Positions 1-10,095 are shown, counted from the first letter of the stretch. The stretch is 64,000 bases of DNA from Eragrostis nindensis (GCA_012490785.1 JAAXCT010000085.1:496001-560000), one strand, 5' to 3'. The notes: a model not told the origin generated them from the letters alone. Translations and numbers: made by a program.

Positions 1-1
1 T

Positions 2-3000
2 TCGCAGACCAAGAGATGTATGGAACCACACCGCCCTGGCAAAGGTGCAATGCAGGAACAGGTGGTCCTCCGTTTCGGGCGCTCCGCATCTGGAGCAGGT
101 GCCGTCCGCCGTCTGTATGATTCTTTTTACTCTTGATCCAGTACTTAGCGCCAATCGAAGCAGGCGCCAAGCAAAAGTCTTCACTCGTGGTGGAATGCTT
201 TGATCCGGCCAGATAGCTCTGAGAAGTTGGAGTACCTGCATCGGAACAACAGGAGGTGGTTTGTCTATGGTTGCTCTAGTGGCCAGCTGGATGTAGGAGC
301 TCTTGGAGGTGCATACTCCTGTTGGAGTTGGCTTCCAGCATAACACATCGTCTCCTCGGCCAGGGAGAGGTTGTACCTGCAACACCATATTTGCAATATG
401 TGGTCCAAACACTACAATAATCTTTTGCTCATCCCATTGTTTTGTACCTGGCAACCATAAGTCTGATATTATGTTGGGAACCTGATATTGCAGTTGGCGT
501 AAGTTCAGGTGGTCGTGCAGTTGTTGCCAGTCCGGAATCCATGGTTGGTTCCATATATTGGTGTTTCCATCATTGATCTGTATAGTAATGTCGTGGAGAA
601 TTTCTTTTCTTACCTTGAGGATAGAGGACCAGAAAGTAGATTTGGGTGGGTAATGCGGCGCCGTCCAGAAGGTGCCCTGCGGAAAATATTTGGCCTGCAA
701 AATAGAAGCTACAAAAGAGTGTGGTTCGACTATGATACGCCAGGCAGAAGACATTAGCATGCTCTTATTAACCAAATTAATGTCTCTAATGCCTAGACCC
801 CCTTCTTGTTTGGGTGTCGTGATTGAGTTCCAGGAGCGTAAGTGCAAAGGTTTTGTGCGCTCAGAATCTTGTACCCCTTGCCACCAGAAAGTACGAATAA
901 TGGCTGTGATTTTGGCTAGAAATTTCTTGGTAAAAAGAATGTTTGCCATGTAGTAAATAGGGATAGATGCAAAGACTGATTGGATAAGAGCCAATCTACC
1001 AGCATGGTTCAGGGTATTCGCCTTGGTTATGGTCAGCCTAGACCTGAACTTGTTGTAAATGAAATCGTAGGCTTTGGATTTGTCTCGATGGGTGATGAGC
1101 AAGGGGTGGCCGAGATGCATAGTGTTGGGCTGGAAATCCTGGACTGGGAAGATGGATTTGATGTGGGCTTGGGTCGATATGTCGACAGTTTTGCTAAAAA
1201 GGATTGAAGATTTGGCCCAATTCGGTGTTTGGCCTGACAAGGTGCAAAACTGGTGCAAAATTGTGCGAATTGTGTGTACTTCATTCAGATCTGCCCCGCC
1301 ACAAATGATCAGATCATCTGCAAACATGATAGAATGGATGGGTGGGCAAGTAGGTCCTAGCTTGATACCTGTGAGTTGTGAGTTATCTAGCGCATGTTGC
1401 ATCTGCAGGGAAAGCTCATTTATTGCTAGGACAAAAAGGTACGGGGAAAGGGGACAACCTTGTCGGATTCCACGGGATCCTCGGAAGCGACCAAAGGACT
1501 GACCGTTAATATTAACTGAGAAGGTGGGGGTGGAAATGCACGAGTGAACCAGATTGATGAAATGACCATGAAACCCTTTACGTCGAAGCGCATCTACTAT
1601 GAAGGGCCATTCCAAACGATCGAAAGCTTTTGCTAGGTCGATTTTAAGCATAAAGGCTTTATTTTTGAAAGATTTAAGCTGGAAGGAATGAACAATCTCC
1701 TGAGCAATGATTATATTTTCAGTGATTCTCCTACCCTGAATGAAAGCGTGCTGAGAGGGATGAATGTAATCCGGCAATTCTTCTTTAATTTTGTTTGCAA
1801 GGGATTTTGCAATGAGGCGATAACTAACATTCGTCAAACTAATAGGTCTGTAGTCTGTAAGCATAAGAGCAGGAGATTTCTTGGGTATAAGAACAATGTC
1901 AGTAGAATTGAGTTGTGGAGGAAATTTACCTGACATGTAGAACTGCAGTACCAGATTGTGCATGTCATGTTTGATCCAATCCCAGGCACTTCTGTAAAAT
2001 GCGACATTGAGGCCATCCGGTCCTGGTGCAGCATTGAGCTTCATACTCCTCAATATCTGCAAACATTCATCGATAGAAGGTGGTGTACAACAAGAATCAT
2101 TGTCAATATTTACCTGATGTGTGTGGTTGAAGTCACCCGCGTCTTCAGGCCTTGAGGTAGTGAAAAGTTGGGTGAAGTAGGAAATAAACTCCTGCGATAT
2201 GTCTTCTGGGTTGGAAATGATATCACCATAGGTTGATTGTATAGAGCATATTCTGTTTTTTGTTCTTCGTTTTGTGCAAGCCTGTTGGAAGAATTTTGTA
2301 TTTCTATCACCCTTCGTGGCCCAATGTTTTTTTGATCTCTGACGATAGTATTCTGTAAGTTTGTCTAGGATGTTTTGGTGGAGCTGGGTTAGAGAAGCCT
2401 CGGCACTGTGATCAATTGTAGCAGGGTCTGCCGACTGGATGGCTAGAAGCTGGGTTTCTACTTCCTGTAGCTGCTGATTAAGAGGTTTTTTCTTTTTGAC
2501 CCAAACTTTGAGCGACCTGGTGAGTGAGTAAGTGCGTTTGTGAAAAGGCTGTTGCTCTGTTTGCGCCCAAGCCTGCATGGCTTGTTGGTGGAAATCAGGT
2601 TCGGTGAGCCACCAGTTTTCAAAACGAAAACGACGCTTGGGCTTTGGAATGTTGGAATTCATGATCGCTAGGATCGGTGTGTGATCACTGTAAAGCATTG
2701 GAAGGTGATATATCGTAGTATTCGGAAAATGCTGGCACCAATCTGCATTAGCAAGACAACGATCCAATCTCTCAAAAGTAGGGTTAGTCGTGAAACGCTT
2801 ATTTGTCCAAGTATACGCCGGACCACTGTACCCAAGATCAATGAGGCCACATTGCTTAACTAGTGAACAGAAAGTTGCAATACGAGATAAGTTGGGAGGC
2901 CCCGGCCCCCACTTTTCACTAGGATGCATAATATCATTTAGATCTCCCATACAAAAGGTTGGACAATCAGGGCTTTGTACAACAAAAGAAGTGATCTCCT

Positions 3001-3367
3001 TCCAGATGTGACTAGTTCTAGCATGCTGAGGATCCCCATAAATACAGACTAGCTTGAAACTAATACTAGTAGATTTTTGTACAGCAAAAGCTAACACAAA
3101 GTTGGCACTAGAGGCGACGATCTCGACATCTATGTCATCCTTCCACATGACCCATAGTCCTCCAGATTGGCCAATTGCCGGAACAATATGACTATCGTGC
3201 ATAGAAAAATGATTAGACAATCTAGTAGTTGTAATAGAAGAATTGCGAGTTTCTGAGATGAATATTACCTGCGCATTGGTGGAGGAAATTAGGCGGCCAA
3301 GATGCTGCATCTTAGAACTGCGGAGGTTCCCGCCTGAACCTCTGCAATTCCAGCTTAGAAGACTCAT
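2..3367 (-). CDS. LINE (L1-clade) ORF2: endonuclease-reverse transcriptase, partial, uninterrupted
   Basis: This is the replication protein of a non-LTR retrotransposon, which nicks genomic DNA and reverse-transcribes its own RNA at the nick. The frame starts with ATG at 3365-3367 and stays open for 1,122 codons to the left edge, where it is cut off. I read every codon in this frame and found no stop. The N-terminus is the apurinic-type endonuclease (starting MSLLSWNCRGSG, with ISETR near residue 40). The RT core shows RQGCPLSP near residue 632 and the catalytic FADDL at residues 682-686. The last visible residues are the zinc-binding zf-RVT segment (CSRCG...DHLFLHC). The start is chosen because plant L1 ORF2 proteins typically begin this way and the sequence upstream is non-coding in character. 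No ORF1 (gag-like) frame is visible upstream, which is unusual for plant L1. Confidence 0.93.
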   Translation of the reverse strand, partial: MSLLSWNCRGSGGNLRSSKMQHLGRLISSTNAQVIFISETRNSSITTTRLSNHFSMHDSHIVPAIGQSGGLWVMWKDDIDVEIVASSANFVLAFAVQKSTSISFKLVCIYGDPQHARTSHIWKEITSFVVQSPDCPTFCMGDLNDIMHPSEKWGPGPPNLSRIATFCSLVKQCGLIDLGYSGPAYTWTNKRFTTNPTFERLDRCLANADWCQHFPNTTIYHLPMLYSDHTPILAIMNSNIPKPKRRFRFENWWLTEPDFHQQAMQAWAQTEQQPFHKRTYSLTRSLKVWVKKKKPLNQQLQEVETQLLAIQSADPATIDHSAEASLTQLHQNILDKLTEYYRQRSKKHWATKGDRNTKFFQQACTKRRTKNRICSIQSTYGDIISNPEDISQEFISYFTQLFTTSRPEDAGDFNHTHQVNIDNDSCCTPPSIDECLQILRSMKLNAAPGPDGLNVAFYRSAWDWIKHDMHNLVLQFYMSGKFPPQLNSTDIVLIPKKSPALMLTDYRPISLTNVSYRLIAKSLANKIKEELPDYIHPSQHAFIQGRRITENIIIAQEIVHSFQLKSFKNKAFMLKIDLAKAFDRLEWPFIVDALRRKGFHGHFINLVHSCISTPTFSVNINGQSFGRFRGSRGIRQGCPLSPYLFVLAINELSLQMQHALDNSQLTGIKLGPTCPPIHSIMFADDLIICGGADLNEVHTIRTILHQFCTLSGQTPNWAKSSILFSKTVDISTQAHIKSIFPVQDFQPNTMHLGHPLLITHRDKSKAYDFIYNKFRSRLTITKANTLNHAGRLALIQSVFASIPIYYMANILFTKKFLAKITAIIRTFWWQGVQDSERTKPLHLRSWNSITTPKQEGGLGIRDINLVNKSMLMSSAWRIIVEPHSFVASILQAKYFPQGTFWTAPHYPPKSTFWSSILKVRKEILHDITIQINDGNTNIWNQPWIPDWQQLHDHLNLRQLQYQVPNIISDLWLPGTKQWDEQKIIVVFGPHIANMVLQVQPLPGRGDDVLCWKPTPTGVCTSKSSYIQLATRATIDKPPPVVPMQVLQLLRAIWPDQSIPPRVKTFAWRLLRLALSTGSRVKRIIQTADGTCSRCGAPETEDHLFLHCTFARAVWFHTSLGLR

Positions 3368-3905
3368 TGCTGTAGGTCTTGGCAGGTGCAAACGAACAGC
3401 AGCAGCAGTCAGGCGCGGAAGAGCAGCAGCCTTGGCAGGTGCAGACAAACAGCATCAGCACTCAGGCGCGGAAGAGCAGCAGCAGCAGTCGCGCGGAGGC
3501 GCAGCAGGCACGGAGGCGAAGCAGAGGACGCGGCGCTGGGCGAGGAATCTCCTTCGCGTCGCGGGGCCAGCTCGTTTTGTTTGTCGTGCGCGTCCAGACG
3601 CGGGATGGGGCGGGGCGGGATGCGACGCAGGGCGGCAGGTCGCACGCCGGAGCGGCAGCGGCCTGGGAGCGGGGCGGGGAGGGGAGGCGACGAGAGGAGG
3701 CGGGTCGGCGGCCGGGTGGCGGCTAGGGTTGCGCGACCGAAAGAGATGGGAGGGGCGCGGGGAAGAGGAGCGGGAAGGGGAAAGATTGATGAGCAGTGAG
3801 GAGGGATACGGCAGGCCGCCGACAGCCACACAGGGCTAACTAGACTTACGACTGATTGGATGAGGACGGCGGCGGCGGCGCGCGGCGGAGCCGTCGCCCG
3901 CCGCC
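3368..3905 (-). promoter_or_regulatory. GC-rich 5' leader of the LINE
   Basis: The half kilobase upstream of the LINE ATG is extremely GC-rich, unlike the AT-rich sequence beyond about 3906. LINEs carry internal promoters in their 5' UTR, and composition plus position fit that role. Long open frames on both strands here are GC-bias artefacts without recognisable domains. The exact 5' end of the element is not determined, because the 3' end and its target duplication lie outside the window. Confidence 0.5.
3378..3483. repeat. 53-bp tandem duplication in the LINE leader
   Basis: Two direct copies, 3378-3430 and 3431-3483, both start cttggcaggtgca and end gaagagcagcagc, with a few substitutions between them. 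The period of 53 is not a multiple of three, consistent with a non-coding leader. Repeated leader units occur in other LINE promoters; that role is inferred here. Confidence 0.85.
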
Positions 3906-4600
3906 TCACGAGCCGTGTTGATTTTGTCCCTCCCAAGTGACTTTATGGTTGAGTAACTTTCCGTTTCCCTTGAATCGAGTCCGTATGAAGTCGTGGTAGC
4001 CTTCACAAGTCGACCCTGTCCTGCAGTCCGAATCCAGCGCGCGCGAATCCCCTCCCTTTCTTATCCTCTCTATCATTCCTAAGCAAAACAAGAGTGCACG
4101 TATTTCCATGGTCTAAAACAGATGGACAAGAGCTTAGCAAGGAACTCACTTGGTAGTTAAGTTGACGAGCACGAGCACGAGTAAGAGCACCGGCCGGCAT
4201 TAGTGTTGTTGGTGCTGCTGTAAATGTGGACGTATCGATATTGATGTCCTCATCACCAACTTCTCTGTCTCCTCTCTCATTTTCCACAGCAGCCCCTCTC
4301 TCTCCTCCACTCGGCAATTGGTCTCTCTCCTCCCTTCGACCAGATCCGGATGCTGTTCCCGGAGATGTACCGGCTCGCCGGAGCAGGACCGACCTCGCCG
4401 GAGCTGGACCTACCTCGCCGGAGCTATTCTCGACTGCCGGGGTTGCCAGGAACCACTTCCCTTTTCCGCGTCATAATCAACAACACCTGGACATCGCCAT
4501 TAGCTACGCCGTAGACACTGCCAAATCACTGGCATCGCCTCACTACCCACCAACGGCCGCTTCGTCATGCTATCACGACATGGAATCTACAACCACGACT
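3906..4600. other. Intergenic stretch without a recognisable gene
   Basis: This lies between the LINE leader and the repeat-rich retrotransposon body. A 193-codon frame (4226-4807, plus) covers part of it, but it is rich in Ser/Thr/Pro, has no motif I recognise, and its distal half already shows the gaagcc-rich wording of the neighbouring element. I see no splice-site pattern or promoter that would support a gene. Confidence 0.4.
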
Positions 4601-5103
4601 ATCACGAAGCCAAAGAACACATCGCATCAGTGCTCAGATTCAAAAGACAGCGGAAGAAACTCAAGAAGTCAAGATACGAAGCGACTTCAACTCTCACGAA
4701 CGAAGACAAAGCTAAAAGCAGAGCCAGTTCACCGACCATGGAAGCCAAGCGAAGCCACCCCACGGCTCGGTAAAGAAGTTTACAGAGGAAGCCAAGTTAT
4801 CTCGTAGCACACTAGCCGCAAATGAAATATTCCCAAGAATTATTAAACCTTCGGCTGAACATGCATGGCTCATCAATAACAAGCTAAAACAAAGACCACC
4901 AAGGCATGACGAGCCCCATGGCGAGGTCAATCGTAGAAAGCTGATGAAGCAACTAGTATTCACCAGAAAAGCTATCTCATGACACAATAACGAAGCTCGA
5001 CCACTATTCCAAGGCTTCTTCGAAGGCCTCAGCACAAGACAATAACGAGTTTGATCTTTTTATGAAATAGCAGAAGAAGGTCGAAAGCAAGTAACGAGCT
5101 CAC

Positions 5104-5343
5104 GCGAAAGGGTCTCTAGCTTAATGGTTAGAGCATCTAAGTAGCATCTAGCTGACCTGGGTTCAACTTCTCGTTGGAGCGAATAACTAGGCTGAAATTA
5201 AAAAAAAGTTAAAAAATACATAAACACTAACAACTAATTATCAATAAAAGTACAGCATAGGAATTCCCCTTCTGTTTCCCGTCAAAAAAAAGAGTAAAAA
5301 AATAAGTTGAGGTTTCCCCTACGGACTTCGGTCAAAACGAAAA
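5104..5343 (+). mobile_element. tRNA-derived SINE with perfect 15-bp target duplication
   Basis: The element opens with a tRNA-like head: an A-box-like tagcttaatggttagagca and a B-box-like gggttcaact, the signature of RNA polymerase III-transcribed SINEs. It continues into an unrelated body and ends in A-rich sequence. It is flanked by identical 15-bp repeats, aagtaacgagctcac at 5089-5103 and 5344-5358. The tRNA part does not fold into a full cloverleaf, so it is not a tRNA gene. The insertion post-dates the surrounding retrotransposon. Confidence 0.85.
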
Positions 5344-6380
5344 AAGTAACGAGCTCACCTCAAAACCTATGTCGACAACACTTGAAGCAAGACAGAAAAC
5401 ATACGAAGCCGGTCCACTCACACGAACGCTAAAACTCATTACAACAATTACAATGTCGTACAAGCTTCACTCGACGCCCTCAGACCTTCGCATGTGCCCC
5501 TGATGGGTCCCTAAGCCAGGCCACTCAAACAAAGGCCTATCGAAACCTCAGATCGCCAGCGTCCAGCACTTGAAGCAATAAAAAAAAATCTGACAAATCC
5601 TCGCGAAATCTACCACCTTCGCACCTCAATAAGAATGAGCCTTCCATGTCAGCATCAGCAGAAGGGCTAAAGCTATAATTATATGAAGTATTGTGCACCT
5701 GCCTGACCCGTAGGTCTGTCATGCTGCCCCGGACTGCCGAAGCCAAGTCATCGTGGAAGACAGTCAATTTGGGTAACGTCTCGGAGGCAACATGGGAAAT
5801 ATGAAGACAACCCCATCAAAATGACCCGAAGCCTAATAATGATGACACAAGAAAATACGAAGCCATGTGCAGGCATGATAACACGTAGAGCCTTCGCATA
5901 TATCAGCAAAACGGACGAAATAGAAGCCAAACAACGCAAAACCTGCAACAAAACCATCTGACCACCAAGCCTTCTCGGTTCGCATGATCTATAAACAAAG
6001 TCGAAGGCCCACAATGCAAGCTGAAGCCCCAGCGACGCGAAATCTGCTGACTAGGGTCTAGGCCGACGCTAAACCCTGACTACAGTGTCGAAGCCAACTA
6101 AGGCAATAGAACTAAACTACATCAAGTACCCATCACAAGAAGGCTTCGCTCATGAAAAAACAACAGCATACACGACAAAATTTCCTCGATGCCAATGATC
6201 AGCAGACAGGCCAGCACTTCATAAGAGATATATCTGATAGCACGCCATGTATACTAAAATATTATGGGGTCGAAACCTCACACCAGGCTGAAACTTAACC
6301 AGCTCTAGGAGGAAAGTTGAGCTAAAAGCTCGCATATGATTTGGGCTAAAAGCTCAAGGATGGGAAATAAAAGAAGAGAA

Positions 6381-6600
6381 GAGCCGCACACCTTGAAAGA
6401 AGGTGATATACCTCTAAACGAAATCAAGCCATAAGATGCTTAGAAAAGAAGAGCCACACACCTCAAGAGAGAAGGTTGTGCGCCTCGAAACGAAGTCAAG
6501 CCATAGAAAGCTTAGAAAAGAAGAGCCACACACCTCATGAGAGAAGGTTGTGCGCCTCGAAACGAAGTCAAACCTTATAAGGCTTAGAGAAAAGAAAACG
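6381..6600. repeat. Tandem array, about 71 bp x 3
   Basis: Three copies start with gagccgcaca or gagccacaca near 6381, 6451 and 6523. Each continues through an aaggttgtgcgcctcgaaacg-type stretch to a ctta(a/g)aaaag-like end. They are part of the repeat-built retrotransposon body. Confidence 0.8.
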
Positions 6601-6609
6601 ATCATCGAA

Positions 6610-6950
6610 CAAAAAGTTCATGAACGAAGGCTCTCACACCTAAGTCAAAGGTGTCACCCTTCAAACAACTATCGAACACATGAACGAAGGCGCTGACACC
6701 TAATTTAAAGGTGTACCCCTTCAAACGATTATCGAATAAAAAGTTCAAGAACGAAGACTCTCACGCGGTCACGCCTAATTCAAAGGTGTACCCCTTCAAA
6801 CGATTATTGAACCAAAAGGTTCATGAACGAAGGCTCTCACACCTAAATCAAAGTTGTCATCCTTCAAACGTCTATCAAATGCAATGTTTAAGAGCAAAAG
6901 CCTTAACACACGTATCAAAGGTGTTTCCCTTCAAATGACTGTCGAGCGAA
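6610..6950. repeat. Tandem array of 60-76-bp units
   Basis: Diverged copies of gaacgaaggctctcacacc...aaaggtgt.cccttcaaacg begin near 6622, 6682, 6749 and 6825, with a further degraded copy to about 6950. No protein-like frame is conserved across units. Confidence 0.75.
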
Positions 6951-7120
6951 AGGTCCTCGTCTTTCATTTTGCAAATTCTGAAGCATCAAGTTAATCGAGT
7001 TTAATCCATAAATGACGAAGCATCCATGTCAAATTACGTATGACTCATGTATCGAAGCATACTATTACTTGACGAAGTATCTACTCATATGGTGAAGCAT
7101 TTAAAGTTCGGCCATATGAC

Positions 7121-8137
7121 CAGGGCCGTCCCGGGGATTTTAGAGGCCCGGTGCAAAATTCTAACGGAGGCCTTTCATTTAAGTAAAAAAATGCTATGAA
7201 TAGTTTTTACGAGTTCGTAATGAACTTTGCAAAACCAAAATTGAACAAAATTATACATGTCGTGTAATCTTCACTTGAAATGCATTATTAATTCTTGTTG
7301 CACTTTTTGAAAAAAAAATCTTCAATGATATCTTGATAAGAAATTTTCTTCAATATACAGTCCTCCAGTGCTATTGCTGCCAAATTATTGAGTCTTTGTT
7401 GTCATTTTTGAACGCATTTCAGTAACTTCTGTTTAGAAAAGCTACGTGCCGATGCAACAGTCACAAGAATGGTCAACAAAATTCTATAGGCAATACCTGC
7501 GTTGGGATAAGAAACATGTCGTTTTATGAACTTCAAAGTTTAAGCAGGGCCAATATTTTCTCGTGAAAGGTAACTTCGGAGAAGGATCAACTCCACATAT
7601 AGGTCATTAGCATCAATGTCAGGTTGTCCATCTTTTCTAAGTGAGCCTCCAGACGTTCAAAAGAAGACTTCAAGCTATCACTGAATAAAATTGCTTCTGC
7701 ACTGAATAAATTGACTGAATGAACTAGGGCCTGAATGACGGACTGAATGAACTGAAGACTGAAGAGACGATCTGAGACGTCGATGTGCAAGACTGAATGA
7801 ACTGAAGTCGGCGTCACCGGCAGCGGCGGCAGCGTGGAATCGCTCGCCCTGACGCTAGCGATCTCCTCGCCCTCGCCCTAGCCCCTCGGCCTCGGTCAGG
7901 TCTGGCGGCGTCGCTAGCGATCCCTTCGAGTTCGATTAGGTCTGCAGCAATGCGAACGCCTGAAGTCAAGACATCGATCAGGTTCGTCAGCGTCGCACCG
8001 TTTGCTTGAGTTGCTGTTTGATCTTCTGCTGTGTTGGGTCTAGAATACACATAGCGTACATGGCTAATTTTTGGGGCCCCAACATTTTGGGGGCCCTGTT
8101 CCGTCGCACCGTCCGCACATGCGGCGGGACGGGCCTG
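7121..8137 (-). mobile_element. Deleted hAT DNA transposon
   Basis: The ends are inverted repeats: CAGGGCCGTCCCG at 7121 and the complement CAGGCCCGTCCCG ending at about 8137 (12 of 13 match). The flanks repeat atatgac (7114-7120 and 8138-8144), or 8 bp with one mismatch, as expected for hAT. At about 1 kb it is far shorter than an autonomous element. The only readable transposase part is the C-terminal dimerisation region on the minus strand. Confidence 0.8.
7310..7545 (-). pseudogene. hAT transposase C-terminal dimerisation domain, decayed
   Basis: On the minus strand the translation reads YPNAGIAYRILLTILVTVAS followed by a FSKQKLLK-like helix, then QQRLNNLAAIALEDCILKK after a break. This matches the conserved hAT C-terminal dimerisation domain of TTF-type plant transposases. 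An in-frame stop and a probable one-base shift near 7400 disable it. The DDE catalytic region is missing. Confidence 0.75.
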
Positions 8138-8464
8138 ATATGACAAAGCATTCAAAGTCATATAGCTTCTTCATTCGACTATCGAAGTATCATGCTCATG
8201 GAAAATATTTATCCATTGAATACATATCTATCAAGTGTTAATACAAAAAAAAAAAAGAGAATCTCGATTGCATATCTTTAATGTGTTCTTACAGGAACAC
8301 AAAGTCAAAGTATCATCGACCTCAGAACAAGGCAACTCATCAATTGACTCAGATCTAAGGGCTAAAACCCCTTATGGTAAATTAATTCTATCTCGCATGA
8401 ATCAAACTTCTCGATCGACTTAAAGTACATAACTCAAAGGAGTTATCCTTCTCTACCTCACCTT

Positions 8465-8945
8465 CGACATTCACAAGTATGCCTTCGGCCTTCCAAGACG
8501 AGAAGCCCGTACACTCGACCTCGACTACTTTGACGTGCGCCTAAGGGGCTCACGTTGTCTTCACATGCGGTTTTTCAAGACATGAAGCCCGTACACTCGA
8601 CCTCGACTACTTCGACATGCGCCTAAGGGGCTCACATTAATTGTCTTCACATGCGGTCGTTCAAGACACGAAGCCCGTACACTCGACTTCGACTACTTCG
8701 ACGTACGCCTGAGGGGCTCACACCGTCAAAAGCCTTCGGCTTCCAAGATACGAAGTCCGAACCTTCTACTTCAACTACTTCGACATGAGCCTGCAAGAGG
8801 GGCTCACACCGTCAAAAGCCTTCGGCCTTTTCAAGATGCGAAGCCCGAACCTTCTACTTCGAATACTTCGGCATGATCCAAGAAGGGCTCACACTGTCTC
8901 CGCTTTCGACCTTTCGAGATGCGAAGCCCGAACCCTCGTCTACAA
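8465..8945. repeat. Tandem array of about 85-100-bp units
   Basis: Five to six diverged units contain gaagcccgtacactcgac or gaagcccgaacc, then ctactt(c/t)gaca, then ggggctcaca. The array lies just inside the 3' LTR. Confidence 0.8.
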
Positions 8946-9103
8946 GAGTGGCTACAACAACGGCTAATTTAGAGATCCTTCGTCAAGAAAAAGACTAGTT
9001 TTTAACAAGACATACACTGATGTAGGAGAGTTTGCTAGGAACCCACCAGAGTTGCATCCGTACCCTCCAATGTTCCATAAGGAGGTCACAGATGAGGGGC
9101 TAA

Positions 9104-9400
9104 TGTTGGGAAGATGCCCCATCGTCCCTAGCAAACTCATAAAGAGACCCAAGATAGAATACTGCCCAAAGACCTATATGTAATATTTGCTCCCACTAAG
9201 GGTTGTTCTACCCTTAGTGGGAGCAAATATATTTGCTCCCCCTTGCCTATATAAAGGACCCAAGATGTCACTTGTTGGGGGTTGGACCCCCCGGAACTCC
9301 CACTATTGGTCTCTCATACTTGAGGCTTCGTCTCAACAGTGTGCGTGGTTGGAGTGAGTGAGTTTGTACGCACATAAACATATACTAATTGTATCCAGTT
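9104..9400 (+). mobile_element. 3' LTR of the repeat-rich retrotransposon
   Basis: The LTR starts TGTTGGGAAGATG directly after the purine tract and contains a TATA-like tatataaagg near 9248. It also contains a perfect inverted repeat (9183-9230). The right end is not certain; sequence becomes A-rich near 9410. No second copy of this LTR is present in the window. Confidence 0.5.
9183..9230. repeat. Perfect 20-bp inverted repeat (hairpin) in the LTR
   Basis: The left arm 9183-9202 (atatttgctcccactaaggg) and right arm 9211-9230 are perfect reverse complements around an 8-base loop. The start of the arm (atttgctccc) is repeated again at 9231. It sits just upstream of the TATA-like box. Confidence 0.95.
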
Positions 9401-9461
9401 TGAGAGGCAAAAAAAAAAACAGCATTATAGTGGTTTCGAAACAATAATACTTCACATCCGA

Positions 9462-9773
9462 TTAGGCTGTCTGACCACCGTATCCGATCAAACTTTCAGA
9501 AAATTGATTGAGGAGGCCACTATCATCAGGTTCCAAGTATCTAGTTACAAAAATCATTATCTTGCTAGTTGCTACTTTCTCAACTTTGCGTGCTAGTTTC
9601 CTTATTTTTTCATCTTCATGTTCATGCAGCCAAGCCAGATGCTCCCATCCTGGTGCACACGCACCACGGTAAAAGTTACCTTCAGTGATAATGCTCAAGA
9701 CAGATGCGTCACTTGATAATTCTATTCGCGCGTCAATCGAAGATAGTAAATTCGCGTATCTAAAGTCCCACAT
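9462..9773 (-). CDS. Unrecognised 103-codon ORF
   Basis: The amino-acid composition is protein-like (many charged residues, ARKVEKVATSKIMIFVTRYL near the middle), and the frame starts with ATG. It matches no family I recognise and shows no signal peptide or membrane segment. It stands 52 bp from a divergent plus-strand ORF. It may be a fragment of a gene or of an unknown element. Confidence 0.25.
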   Translation of the reverse strand: MWDFRYANLLSSIDARIELSSDASVLSIITEGNFYRGACAPGWEHLAWLHEHEDEKIRKLARKVEKVATSKIMIFVTRYLEPDDSGLLNQFSESLIGYGGQTA

Positions 9774-9825
9774 CGTTTTCGTTATTATCCTTTAGTGGAA
9801 ACAAAAAAAGTATTATCGGTTTAAT

Positions 9826-10095
9826 ATGTCGTTGTTTGTGATACTAGGTCTATCATTCGAACTCGGTGTTGTGTTTATCGATCTTCACACGGATGAAAAG
9901 ATAGCTTTGGGAAAGGCCGAAGAGAACGGACTCGAGATGATCGAGACCAAAGAGACAAGGGAGCTCATTGCGCGTATTCGTGTTCAAGTTAGATGGCTTA
10001 GCCGTGAGGTCAAAGGCATTGTGCACGATGCGGTTAAAACCGTCACCGCCGTTGGCGTGCCTCGCGTCGAGCAATGTCACCCGACGTTGATCTGA
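9826..10095 (+). CDS. Unrecognised 89-codon ORF, divergent to the preceding one
   Basis: The N-terminus is hydrophobic (LFVILGLSFELGVVFIDL) and could act as a signal anchor. A Lys/Glu/Arg-rich helix-like region follows. The antisense frame over the same bases is also open. There is no identifiable family, so treat it as a possible gene fragment. Confidence 0.22.
   Translation: MSLFVILGLSFELGVVFIDLHTDEKIALGKAEENGLEMIETKETRELIARIRVQVRWLSREVKGIVHDAVKTVTAVGVPRVEQCHPTLI

Larger units (their letters stand above)
4600..9103 (+). mobile_element. Decayed internal region of an LTR retrotransposon, no coding domains
   Basis: About 4.5 kb of sequence saturated with cgaagcc/cttcg-type words and tandem arrays, ending in a purine-rich tract (gatgaggggcta) directly before a TGTTGGG LTR-like start. 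No gag, protease, RT or integrase motif is readable in any frame. The orientation follows from the purine tract and LTR on the right. It may be a large retrotransposon derivative (LARD-like) or a heavily decayed element. It is interrupted by a SINE and a hAT remnant. No matching 5' LTR was found upstream, so the left boundary is approximate. Confidence 0.5.

Noticed and set aside
3243..3936. Several long overlapping ORFs on both strands
   Set aside because: All lie in the GC-rich LINE leader, contradict each other by strand and frame, and show only Arg/Ala/Pro-biased composition without domains.
5110..5185. A tRNA gene
   Set aside because: A- and B-box-like motifs are present but the acceptor and anticodon arms do not pair, and the element has SINE length, an A-rich end and a target duplication.
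6381..8945. CRISPR-like repeats
   Set aside because: Units are contiguous, diverged tandem repeats without unique spacers, in a plant retrotransposon.
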